A program made the translations under genes and the position numbers. The notes beneath the pieces were generated by a model that had not been told where the DNA came from, made no database searches, and worked only from the letters and a program-made list of their open reading frames with translations. From positions 19,776,370 through 19,840,369 of the forward strand of contig NC_045140.1 of the NCBI RefSeq assembly GCF_008831285.2: a DNA stretch of 64,000 bases, written 5' to 3'. Positions 12,430 through 24,400 of this stretch are shown piece by piece (the first letter of the stretch is position 1; each line of letters opens with the position of its first letter). This stretch comes from Nymphaea colorata (Eukaryota; Streptophyta; Magnoliopsida; Nymphaeales; Nymphaeaceae).

Positions 12430-13573
12430 AAAATGAAAGAAAAAGAGGGAGACAGAGGGGCGTAGTAAGCATGCAGACGCAGTTGCCGCCAGTCTTTGTA
12501 CGATCGTCCAACGCCTTTGAATCCTTTACGGGTCCACCTTGTTTGGAAAGAATTAAAAATAACAGCTCACTTTTGATTTATTTACATATACCATCAACCG
12601 TGTCAAAAATCTGCGCTTGGTCTCCTCGGTAGAGGAAATATTTCTCGAGAAACTGCTTCAAATGACGAAAATGCTCCGTAGTACCTAAAATGACTAAAGA
12701 TCAAAAACTCATTCCACCGAGCGTTGGTGTTAAATTGTTGATGTCGTAGATCTGGACTGCCAAAATTTGTATTAATAAAATGTTTTAATACCTTTCGATA
12801 ATTAATTATACCGAAATATATGAGTTGAATGCCTTCCTTCAACGGTTCAAAGTTGTGAATTTTGTGGTTGTTGTCATATTCATGTATGTTACCTTTTGTG
12901 ACGCTTAAGTTGTTGAAAGATGTACCATATATTTATTTAACATGCAAGTAAGCTAAAACCTTAGAGGCATAAGACTATGTCATTGAGGGTTTTCTTGCAA
13001 AAATGATTTTTCTTAAGTAAATATTATAAAATTATTCATGTACTTTTAAGGTTTTTTTTTTTTTCAAAACCTTTTGAAGAGCACCCAATGAAATCATTTC
13101 TTGCCATTGATATTCATCAATAAAACTAAAAAGAAAGATAATGAAGAAGATCAAAGACAGCACCTACACTCAAACTTGCCAAAAGTGTCCTTGTGATTAA
13201 AAATATTTACATGTGAGTGCCCTTCTTGCCTTTGAATGCCCTTCTTCAATTAAAGACTTATGTAATTGTGTCCTCTCTGGTTAAATTCATAGATCTCCAA
13301 TCTCTACTACAAATAGGAGGTTTAAAAAGGGAAGGAAAGAGAGAGAGAGAGAGTGTGTGTCTCCTCCATCAAGCAGAAAAATATCTCCAAGTGAGTGGTG
13401 ACCTCAACCAGGCTTCATCAGACAAATGTTAATTTTGATTTCAGGATTACATGCTTACAAGAAAATGGAGGCTAATTTTGTTAATTACATAGATGGAAAA
13501 GTGGAGAAACCTTTACAACAATTATGCCAAAAAAAATTGTGGACTAGGCAGTGGCAGAGCCACATGTTGGTAG
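12430..13573. other. Intergenic region without a supported gene
   Basis: This lies upstream of the dsRBD gene. It is AT-rich with only short random frames. A GA/GT microsatellite is at about 13338-13360. The CAGTGGCAGAGCCA word at 13550 begins the dispersed-repeat material that leads into the 141-bp array. Confidence 0.5.
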
Positions 13574-13975
13574 GTGTGGGCAGTTGCCCACACTAGCCTT
13601 ACAAAATTTCTTTATCTTCATACAAAGGCCTTCATTGCTGATTTACGCGGATTACGACCCTATAAGGTATGAAAGCTTTTGGATTATATAAGCTGCCTTT
13701 TGTTTAAGTGGTGCTACATGGCAGTTGCCCACACTAGCCTCTCAGAATTTCTTTATCTTCATACAAAGGCCTTCATTGCTGATTTATGCATATTACGACC
13801 CTTTGAGGTATAAAAACTTTTGGATTACATAAGCTGCCTTTTATTTAAGTGGAGCTACATGGCAGTTGCCCACACTAGCCTCACAGAATTTCTTTATCTT
13901 CATATAAAGGCCTTTATTTGCTGATTTATGCAGATTACGACCCTTTTAAGGTATAAAAGCATTTGGATTACTGCC
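13574..13975. repeat. 141-bp tandem repeat, nearly three copies
   Basis: The block beginning CAGTTGCCCACACTAGCC recurs at 13581, 13722 and 13863, an exact period of 141 bp. Each unit continues through TTTCTTTATCTTCATA, GATTACGACCC and AGCTGCCTTTT. Copies differ by scattered substitutions and small indels. The first copy opens with a perfect 20-bp palindrome (13574-13593). No frame stays open across the array. Confidence 0.9.
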
Positions 13976-14534
13976 CCTCAACTGGGACTAGGCTACATGT
14001 TTTGTCAACCTTTTGAAATGCCATGGCTCCCTGCTATGCTCTCATTTCCTATTCAATGTCCTTCAGTTTCTTCCCTTCGGTATGGAACAAAAGTTTGAGT
14101 CATCTTACCTGGAGCCATGGGTTTAAGTGTCCAAGCAGTGACGGTCTAGCCCTTTCTTATTGGAGCACTAGTGAATTTCCACAATACAATTATTTAAACA
14201 TCAAGTACATGTATATTTGACATCAAATGGCATGTATAAGCATAAGAATGCCCTCTCAAGATGATATACTTGTTGTTTGGCAATTAATTATGCATGCCAT
14301 TGACATTATGTAATGATTTATTGGCACACATTTAGCAAAAGGAGGCTCAAACCTAAAGTTGCTTGAGCGATATAGGGAGAGAGATTTATGAGTTCCTGCA
14401 ATGTGACCATGACTAGTTGGGCCAGAACAACTTAGTCCACATGTATGATTGATGACCTACAAATATATCATTACACGTAGCAATTCACTTGAAAGGGTTT
14501 TCTATTTATGGTATATTGAATTACTTTGTTACAT

Positions 14535-14748
14535 AAGCCTAAAGGGTTGTAGCATACTAGGCAACAAGGCGGTTCACTTCTTAAGGAGCTTGGGTTCAAA
14601 TCCTGAGGTGGTTACTGTCTTATCCCAGTTCTTTCTTTCTGTGGACTATATGAGTCATGAAGCAAGTTATGTGAAACCCTTGGGTAGGGAGGAGAGTTGA
14701 AGTCTCTCCTAAGGGTAGTGGAACGAACCACTCACCTTTAAAAAAAAA
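14535..14748 (+). mobile_element. SINE (tRNA-derived short interspersed element), full length
   Basis: The element has a pol III A-box-like word TAGCATACTAGG (14550-14561), a clear B box GGTTCAAATCC (14593-14603) at tRNA-like spacing, and an A-rich 3' tail (14740-14749). Both ends carry a 15-bp target duplication, ATTACTTTGTTACAT at 14520-14534 and the same with one change at 14749-14763. These are the hallmarks of LINE-driven insertion. The tRNA-like head is diverged and I cannot name the parent tRNA. Confidence 0.85.
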
Positions 14749-15565
14749 ATTGCTTTGTTACATGATACATATGTAAACTCAACTAAGTTCCTTGATTGGT
14801 ACAATTAAAAATTTCCAAGTTTCCATTATAACCAAACAAAGATCATACTATAAACAAAAATAGATAAAACTCACTATAACTGGATAACTATATGGCAGCT
14901 CACAGTCAAGAGATTGGAAGTTTGAATCCTATGGTCACTTTCATGTTTTGGTGTTTTCTGAATTACATATGGTGGTAAGTGCAACACTCGAGTTGAATGA
15001 TGTACCATACGTCTATCAAAAACCTTAAAGGTATAAAGATAAACGGTATAATGTACCAATAGTCCACTTGAATTGAATGATATACCATAAGATCTGCCCA
15101 CTTAAGTGAAGCAAGCTACTACACTGATGTTTTATGTCGTAAACGGTTTTTTAAAATAAACATTAAAAGAAACTACAATAAAGCACTCGATCCTTGAGTG
15201 AGTTAAGAGGAGGCTGCTTTCCATGTTAGGCATTTCTGCCTTTTGAAAGGGGTCATTTTTTGGATTTCATTTTTTCAAAAATGAATATTTTTTTCTTATA
15301 ATCAAGCTTTTTTTGTTCCTTTCTAACTAGTTATTTTCATTTGCATGTTGTAATAGTTCAATTGTGTACCAAATTTAAAATTTGTAGTAGATGCAGTTTC
15401 TTTGATTTTCATGGATCTCATCAAACACAGGAAATCATCCTTTTCCAACCTGTCCACATAAACCAAAGAACCGAAGCGACTTGCTATTCCACCTTTTCCA
15501 GACTTGAGATTTCTCGCCGGGTCTCAGACACTCAGTCTCCCTCTCTCGCTCGGTGCGTGTAAGCA

Positions 15566-15979
15566 ATGGCGACATATTGCCTACGGCTCGCTCTGAGTTG
15601 CAGAAAGATATCAGCCGTGGTGGTGAGGGCGGGGACAGATTCCATCGTGGCCATGGCGGATTCAATGGAACCCGAGTTCCTACCTCAGTACAGGGCCAAT
15701 GAGAACCGGATGCCACGCTGCAAAAGCTTCTGGGACGCAAAGGTCGCCTCCAAGGTCGGCGACAACTTGGGCAGCAGGCTCTCCGGGATCAGCGTCTCCC
15801 ACGTGGAGGTGGACGCGGACGAGGAGGCATCCCGCCCCCTGCATTACCGAAGGAACGTTGCCCCCTTCTTCGATTCCTTGCAGAGGAGGGGGATTCGCGT
15901 CCATGGATTGCAGTGCTCACCACCGGAAACGGCGACGACGACGACGACGACGGTTAATCGGGAAAAATTCGAATCATAA
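15566..15979 (+). CDS. Hypothetical 137-residue protein, intronless, GC-rich
   Basis: The frame opens in a good plant start context (AAGCAATGGC) right after a CT-rich leader and closes with TAA. Its GC content is clearly higher than the AT-rich surroundings, a mark of coding sequence here. The product starts MATYCLRLALSCRKISAVVV, which could be a weak organelle signal or simply hydrophobic. A charged middle (FWDAKVASKVGD, VEVDADEEASRPLHYRRN) follows, and the tail has a run of Thr from an ACG repeat. I recognise no family. No intron is needed. An antisense frame overlaps at 15435-15740, but it lacks a leader and looks like a shadow. It may be a lineage-specific gene or a retrogene remnant. Confidence 0.5.
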   Translation: MATYCLRLALSCRKISAVVVRAGTDSIVAMADSMEPEFLPQYRANENRMPRCKSFWDAKVASKVGDNLGSRLSGISVSHVEVDADEEASRPLHYRRNVAPFFDSLQRRGIRVHGLQCSPPETATTTTTTVNREKFES

Positions 15980-18428
15980 GGTGATGGCTGGTCTGGGAAG
16001 GGGAAAAGGAAACAGTATGTCCATGTTGCGTTTCGTAAACCCTAGGTTTCCTTTCTCCCTCGTTGCAGAACCAGCCGTGTTTAAATTTGCTACTCCAGTT
16101 AGAAAACTTACAGGAAACTCAAATATTTTCATTCTTTGGATAAAAGCTTTTGTACGAGTATCTTCCACATGATGGGTGATTGAATAAAAATGAAATGCCC
16201 ATTTTTCCAATGTAAAGTTATGTTAAATTGCAAGAAAAAACTCTGCATCGACCATCTATTCGCTGTTTCCAAATCCCTTTTATGTGTTCGTTGAAACAAT
16301 TTGAAGTTTAACCACGTAGATGGCATTTATCTGCTTCAGATTTGAAAACAACTTGCAACTTTAGAAGGACGCTCATATTCATCCTTGTAAGCGAAGAGCT
16401 TTGGATTTTCCAGGCTAATGCATGCTCTGGTCCAGGATTCGAAGCTCCGCTTCAGTGTTTAACGGATGTACATGGAAGATTTTGCAGTCGTAGGCCATTC
16501 AGTAATCCCAACTACCAATGTCTGAGTAGCGAACATGGCAAGAAAAACAGAGGATTGTATTAGTTTTACAGCTTTTTGGAAAGGAGGGATGACCAGGCGT
16601 CTATTTCTTTTCCTTTTTTCTTCAACAATGGGGAAGAATCACCGGTTTCTTGGCATGTTTCCAGGACTCTGTTTTGCAAACAAAAATGGTGAACAAGATG
16701 ACGTTACATTTTTGAAACAAGAATATGGTATTCTTCAAACGTCTTTTTCATTTTACGAGTCAATCTTGATTCGTTCGCATCCTGACTCCTGAGTGGCAGA
16801 AACTGACTGTTTAACATGCATGTTGCTGCAGGTTCCCTTGCATCCTTTGGTCTTCTGTGTACTTCACCATCACCAGACCGTTTAACCCCACTTCTCCAAA
16901 CCATGAACCGTCACACTTGCCATAACTCATAAGACCGCCCATGGAATTCCGAAATAACAGACTTGGAAACAAGCCTTTACATGACATGCAAACTGTCGTT
17001 AACTGTCCTGCAATGTTGCACATTCTTGCATCCATCAACCAAAGTAACTTAAGCTATCATCCACAGATTATGGTGTTAATACAGTTGTGGATATCAAAGC
17101 AATCGTTTAGAATTTAGATACTTCTGGGCAGGCTAAGTACCATACCTGGCTATCTTACACAGCTAGTACTGGAATTAACATGTCTAGAAGCATTTCTTGC
17201 TTCTGACAACGATCATGGTTCATGATCTCCATTAGTGGCCTCCATATTTTGCTCGCACCAAGAGCACTTCAGCACCTAAACAACAGAACAAACATTTATA
17301 GAGAATGATTTATCAATTTAAAACTGCCAAACATAGGTTGGCTAGCTAGTGTAGGAAGGATATGTATGGGAGGAGCCGCTGTCCCAACATTTAGCATAAA
17401 AAACACACACACCCATTGAAGATGCAGATAGATAGTGAATTTGAAATGACCAAAATGTCCAAAGAAGGCTCTTTCCCAATAAAGGCAAAAATGGAGGGGA
17501 AAGATGTATCAGACATATGAAATCTCGACACTTAACACGTAGAAAGTCCATTATAATATGGAACATTAATAATATGGAACATTAAGGGACGAGCATGCAC
17601 CCCATTAATCAGAACAATGACATTGATCGAACGATCGAACTTCTTCATACTCATCAACTACTAAGTCAGCACGTCATGTCATGACATGTGAATACTACTC
17701 CACCAGTACCACTGGCTGTCCTAATATTCTTAGAACTTGGTTTGAGGGACAAAAGAGATGCCTAGCCCTCCTTAATACATATATAATTCGGAGATGAGCC
17801 CCTAAACATGCTCAAATTTATGCTTTAATATGGGCATGATGATTAGACAAAGCTTATTATATATATAAAAAAAAGTCTTAAAGGTTAAAGGTTTTACATA
17901 GAAAGTGGTTTCCCCAGGGGGAGAGACAGACAAGACAAAGCTCATAATCTCAGCTCTAACTAGGGGCGGAGTCAAGGTAGGACCTGCATGAGCCTTGTCC
18001 CCATATTAAAAAAAAATTAAAAATTTACATGTAAGTTTTTAAAAAAATTTACTTGTTCTATATAAAAATTTCGAAAAATGATATTTCGGCCCTAATCAAA
18101 ATTTAAAAAACTTTAATTCGGCCGTCTTCATAAAAAAAAGTTTCTGGTTGGCTCGAACCTATTAATTGGTTCTCAAGCTAACTAGACTTGTTTAAGATTG
18201 ATCTTAAGCCCATAATGTATGAAGTAGGGCCTATTTATCATAAAGGTGATTGAGCATACCAGACCTAAAACATTGAATAATAACATAAAAATGTCAGAGA
18301 ATTAGACGTGCATGGTTGATCCATTTGGAGTGCAGTGAAGGACCCCTTTGATATACATTGAAAACGAAGTCGTCGGAAACTTAGACGTGCGCGGTTGATC
18401 GTCATATATAATAAATATGGGCTTGTTT
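15980..18428. other. Intergenic region without a supported gene
   Basis: Short frames only. An AT-rich repeat of the GGGGCGGAGYCA family starts near 17955. The 17300-17900 part has no recognisable content. Confidence 0.5.
17953..18180 (+). repeat. Dispersed repeat starting TAGGGGCGGAGTCA
   Basis: After the GC-rich start comes an A/T block with AAAATTTACATG and TATATAAAAATTTCGAAAAATGATATTTCGGCCC. The same order, inverted, occurs at 31555-31695. No coding content. The family is unidentified. Confidence 0.6.
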
Positions 18429-18454
18429 CAGAGAGAGAGAGAGAGAGAGAGAGA
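18429..18454. repeat. GA microsatellite abutting the MLO start codon
   Basis: A GA dinucleotide run of about 26 bp sits directly before the ATG at 18455, so it lies in the 5' leader. GA/CT runs in leaders are common in plant genes and can bind GAGA-binding factors. That role is not shown here. Confidence 0.8.
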
Positions 18455-21400
18455 ATGGCTGCTGGTTCAGGAGGAGGTGGTGTGGAGACGACGCCGACTT
18501 GGATCGTAGCGTTGGTGTGTTCTGCCATCATCTTCATCTCCATCTTGGTCGAGAGAATCCTTCATCATCTCGGCAAGGTAATCAAGCCTCGATCTTCTTC
18601 AACATAATTAATTGGATTCTCTCTTTGTCTGTTTCATTGTCACCCCACAATTCTGCGAAGGCAGATACCAGCTCAGATTGATCAGAGTTAATTATCAATC
18701 TAGTTAGTTAGTTGAAGAGTTTATCCATTTTGGCTGTTTCAGAGATGGAAGAAGAAGAATAGAAAGGCACTTCATGAATCGTTGCTTAAAGTGAAGGAAG
18801 GTACCCCAGTTTGTTTCCTCTTAAATTTCAGGCCTGTAGTAATTTCTGTTAGTTCTTCTTTTGAAACGACACTGACGGGTGCAATTGAATGCATGATAAA
18901 CTTTTTAGTTTTTATTGTTTTGCTATTTTTTCTCTTCTAGGCTTTGAAAAGTCATGAATATATATATATATACACACACATTAATTTCTATAGGCTCTTG
19001 ATTTTGCTCTTCTCCTATTAAACTGACCTTTACTTACATTGATTGCGTACTTTGTTCTGCAGAACTGATGCTGTTAGGGTTTATTTCCTTGATGCTTGCG
19101 CTCTTCCAAGGGGCAGCAAGCAGCATATGCATCCCCGAGAGTGCCACCAAATACATGCTTCCATGTAAAGCAGCAGATCCAAACCCACCAAAGCAAATGC
19201 ATTACCAAATCAATCTTAGTGCTTCAAATTTCATGGGTAACAAGAGACGCCTCCTTGCTGCGGCAGCAACCACTGACGTCTGTGCAAGAAAGGTATATAT
19301 ATATATACTTATATGCATCAGTATATATAAGATTTGGATTGGATATGTATTCATTTTACTTCAAATAAATTGGATATATATGAAAATTTTAACATCCAAT
19401 TAAGAAGTCATGCGGTTTCGGATTTAAGAAATAACACCTGATTTGATCTTAAATAATCATTCAAAATCTATACATCTGAAAGCCGGTTCCTCATGGAGGA
19501 TCGTAATCCGGCTTAGACTCGGTTTTGAATTTAAACGTCGAACTTGGATCGGAGTCAAACTGTAAATTTAAATGTCGGCTTCGAGTATAATATGGGTTCT
19601 TCCTGGTTCACATTTGATTCGTTCGAATTTGATCCTCATTGGTGCTTCTTTTTTAAACTGCAAAAAGAGGAAACATGAACGCTGGTTGATGAGTGTCTTG
19701 CTTCTCACCCAAGTCTTGAAATAACTCTCTACCAAAGGGCCCCCGAGCCCGAAAAAGCCAGCCAAGTGAGCTTGATTAGTTTTTTTTAATAATAATAATA
19801 TATATTTTATTATTAAAAATATATTTTATATTTAAATAATTTTACTTTATATTTAAATATTTTTTAATTTTAATTGGGCTGCTTAGGCTGAGGTATCGGG
19901 TATCAGGCTAGGGCCTAGGCTTCCGCTTGGGTTTCGGGCATCGGGCCAACCCTGACCAAGTCTGTTTGCGAACCATATGTTAGATGTGTAATAGAACAGC
20001 CAATTTTACTTGCATATGTTCTGCCAAAGGTGAGGTGCTCAAATTCCAGACCAAAAGAAAAAAATTAATTAAAACACATTTTTCAGCAAATAAAAATCCA
20101 GATTCACAAATACAAGCTTGCAATACACAAGAAACGTTATCTCTTATATTGGGACCTCATGATCTACAGTATAAATATAAATAGATAAATTATATATGTA
20201 TATATATAAGGAAATTAAAATCAGCTGGCTGCCGGATGTTGTTAGATGACTAATTAATATTTGAAATTTGCCACTAAAAACGCCACAAAACTATCACTAG
20301 AACACTACAAAGTGCTACTAAACACATCATTAATCATTGCTAATATTTTATGGCTAAAGGTTTTTGGTGTTAGATTTTAAAAATTTTAACCATACAGTAA
20401 CATTAAGTAGCCGACTGACTATATATATATATGTGTGTGTGTGCGTGTACGTGTGTGTGTTTTCTTCTAATCATCTAATGAATGGCATTTTTTTTTTTTT
20501 ACAATAGGGGAAGGTTCAATTGCTGTCTCTGTCGGCCATACATGAAATACATATTTTTATCTTCATACTGGCGGTTGCTCACGTAATATTCAGTGCTACC
20601 ACCATCATTTTAGGAGGTTTAAAGGTAATTATAACTCTAAGAGGAAGTTGCAATATTTTTGCCCATACATCACCTATTGAAATTGGATATCGTTTGCTTC
20701 TATTCCCATCTCTCTCGCTCTTTTAGCATGTATTATGCTGAAATATTACCAATTTTTAAACCGATGGAAAATAAAATCATCGTCAGTGTTTATTAATGAA
20801 GGGATTCGTATGTAGGGTAACTGTCCTTGATATCATATGGTTCATACTAACTTCTTCTATAAACTGGTTTTCGACTGCTCAGCTGTTGAAGTTTTATATC
20901 TATTTCATAGTATGTGGTCACTCCATTGCCTTAAAATGATTATATATTTTTTAAACATATTGTATATAAGTTCCATATATGAACCATTGTTTATCATCAT
21001 TTTACTATACATGCATGCGCTCTCTAATCTAAGTTTCAGTTTTTGCCACTGCATGTGTACTTATGAGTTTATGACATTCACTGATGTATGTGAATGTGGT
21101 TTCACTGATCTAAGATTTCACTTGCTTCTAAGAAGGATGGTCGAAAAGGGCATGCTCAATTGATAACGAGTTATTTTATTCAATCCATGCAATGTATTAA
21201 TGTCAGATGCGCCAATGGAAAAGATGGGAGGAGTCCATCACAAGTGAGGACAGTGTGAAAGGTATCATGATCTCCTAATTTAAAAAGGCAGCGAAGTAAA
21301 AATTATGTAGTAGTTGTTGATTTCATGAGTCCAACGAGATGCGGTTGTGCCTTGCTTATTATGAAGCGACTACATGTTTTGCAGAGACAGGAAGTGAATT

Positions 21401-24400
21401 CACTAGCGTCCGGCAGCATGCATTTATTAAGGAACACTCTGTGGGCCATCTCCTCATCTTAAGTTGGTTGGTATATTACGGAACCCCATAAGGTTAAATT
21501 TCTATTTTACGTGTTTTGATATACTAAATGTATATCATAAAAAAATCTGACAAAGGTCTGATTGGCAGATCAGTGAAAGTTCAGTCTTTAGTTCCATTCT
21601 TGTAAGGACTAATCATCTGAAGTACAATAGTAGATGCATGATACTCTAGTTAATAGGCGTACTTTGTTTGTTTAGGTCCCGAAGCAGCCCTAAACCCTAA
21701 AGCAGAGGGAAAGAAAGAGGACTTAAGCCTCTTTCGAATCTCTCTCCCTTATATATATATATATATAAGCCCAAACTAGGTATAGACATAGCCTTAGACC
21801 TTGGAGGCAATGGGATAAACCGATAAGGTGAGAAAAAGTTTTGGCTTTGGGTGTAGTGGGACAACCCTCTCACTCACTCAAGTTTCCCTCCATTAACCAC
21901 AATACTTTGTAGATGTAGCTATCAGAATAGTAGAATGCATCACCATCACAATGTTGACTGACATTGTAAACATTCTTGTGTTAACCATGGAGATACTAGC
22001 TATTACTTATTATAATTAGGAGATAGAAGGTCACTTTTTATTTGACGGGGTAGTAGGCTTATATTAGTAATGAGCATTTTTCTGTTTTACTATTGAACTT
22101 CATCCAACTGACTACTTTAACTAAATATTTTGTTGTCCTTCAGACTTCTTTTCTAAAGCAATTCTATCCTGGCGTTACAAAGTCTGACTACATCACATTA
22201 AGACTAGGATTCATTCAGGTGAATGTTTGGGAAAGTTTTTGCTAATACATGTAGCTAAAATATTATGCCATCTAATATATTTCTAGAATAATATTTGCTT
22301 GTTCTTATTATAGAAACATTGCCAAGGAAACCCAAAGTTCAATTTTCACAAATACATGGTTCGAGCACTTGAAGTGGATTTTAAGAAAGTTGTCGGGATA
22401 AGGTATCTTGATGTAACTTCTCAATGTACATAGATTATGTTCCCATTGGCACATTCTAACAATAATAGATGTTTGTTTTTCTTCCCTTTTTCTTTTTACC
22501 AGTTGGTCTCTTTGGATATTTGTGGTGATCTTCTTGTTATTGAATGTCAATGGTAAGTTTCATAACTTCAATAATGCTTTTCAATTTTATATAAACTATC
22601 ATAGTTCTTATATTGGCGTAAACAAATGTTATTGACACTGAAAAGGAAAATGGACACTATATTACAAATTTATTGCATAAATAACATTTCAGAGACTTCT
22701 AGATCTTTTTCTCATAAAACAATTTTCATTTTGGAAAAGGAAATTTTCATTGACCTAAGATAAATCTCCCTACTTCTTACTGCCAAATATCACAAATGTA
22801 TGCCCTAATGAACATGTGACAATAATAACTATGAATAACTAACTTTCATATAGTTTGGAACATGATGGTGAAGAACAAATAACCCAACCAGTAGGAGATG
22901 ACTCCATTATTTTACTTTTTAAATGTTGATTCTGGTTTCATCTAGAGTTGCAACTAAATAGGGAATGTAAAAACTTTGTTCTTTACTGACTTTTGCATTA
23001 CTTGCATCCATTAACAATTGATAATTTTGTTATGATGAATTCCACATGAAATCCTTTCAGGATAAAGTTGCAAGTTTCAAATATTCTTAAATGCATTAAA
23101 AATTTATTTTGTCCAAGTTTCAACCAACATTGTCTATGTGACCTAGTGGATGCTACTATAGTTGAGGTTATTTCTATTGCACTATGCATCTCTTTGACTA
23201 TCTTGTGTCCTTGGAAATCTTTCTTTGTGGGATAGATTAATGGGATGTGAACCAATTGAGTAAACATGTTATTGATTATTCATTTCTGCTTTTAATTAGA
23301 AGAAAATATTTTATGAACACCATGGTATATGTCAAAACATTGTTTGCCATAGAAAACATTTTTCAATTTGACATATTAATGTCATATGATGCAGTTTATG
23401 CTATGGTTATCCTTGCCCAAAGGGAATCACATATGCTATGAAGGATATTCCAGTTCCTCATTAACAATGAAAATTTTAAGTTCATTAATGGTTTGTTAGT
23501 GAGGGAAACCTTCTACATTGTAAATGGCAAGGATTTGTTGCGTTTTTTGTGCCAAAAGCAGTTAGTTCATAAGCATCTCATAAAAGGATTTTAACAATCT
23601 TCCACCTTTCTTTATGATTTGCATTATCAAGTGCATGTATCAATAGATTTAATTTTTATGTCACTAAATTAATTGTTTTTCAATGTTTCAGGATGGAACA
23701 TGTACTTTTGGATGGCATTTATTCCTCTACTAGTAAGAAATTCTTCAATAATATATTTCATCAAAATGTTCATTAAATGTGAATTTCTGACCTTTGATTG
23801 TTTATTTGTTGATCAAACAATATATCAATTTGATTGATACAATATATGTATGTTTCTTAATATTTTGCATGTCTTTAGGCATAATTGGCATAACTATTCA
23901 TTGATTAGCTTAAAGGGTCTACATGTGCATTATTCTACATGTACATGGCACCCACATTACATTAAGTACTTATAGATGTGATTTCTTCATGCAATACTTA
24001 ATGCATGAGCTTCAGTATTGTAAAAGTTTACATGTGAAATACTTAGAGAATCTGTCATCAACATTTAATATAATTAGGTCTATATTTTTATTTGTTTGCG
24101 TAACTTTCATCTCTTACTAACAATATTGCCTAATAGAATAACTTTACCATCAATTGCATGATAAGAGGCAGTAAACATGAAAACACAAGTAAATAATTGG
24201 TTGTATAACATTTGCAACAAATAGTGAAACCAAGATATTACCATAGTACTCTACCTCTTTAGTTTCGAGTTGTTCAAGGTCCTCATATAGTTGAAAAAGT
24301 TTTGAACAAGAGATTTATTTAACTTGTATTCCATGAATTCCAGTTGTAGCCACAGAAGGGACCATGAGCACTCTAGCAAAGATTAATATTTACAAGAAAA

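Noticed and set aside
13581-13596. Helitron 3' end: palindrome followed by CTAG
   Set aside because: The hairpin runs directly into CTAG without the usual spacer. The other two palindrome sites lack CTRR, and no TC 5' end was found.
14880-15110. Second SINE, based on GTTTGAATCC at about 14932
   Set aside because: Only a B-box-like word is present. No matching A box, A-tail or target duplication could be seen.
15435-15740. Antisense gene over the 15.5-kb orphan frame
   Set aside because: It overlaps the CT-rich leader and start of the plus-strand frame and encodes a GA/CT-derived RERERE stretch typical of a shadow frame.
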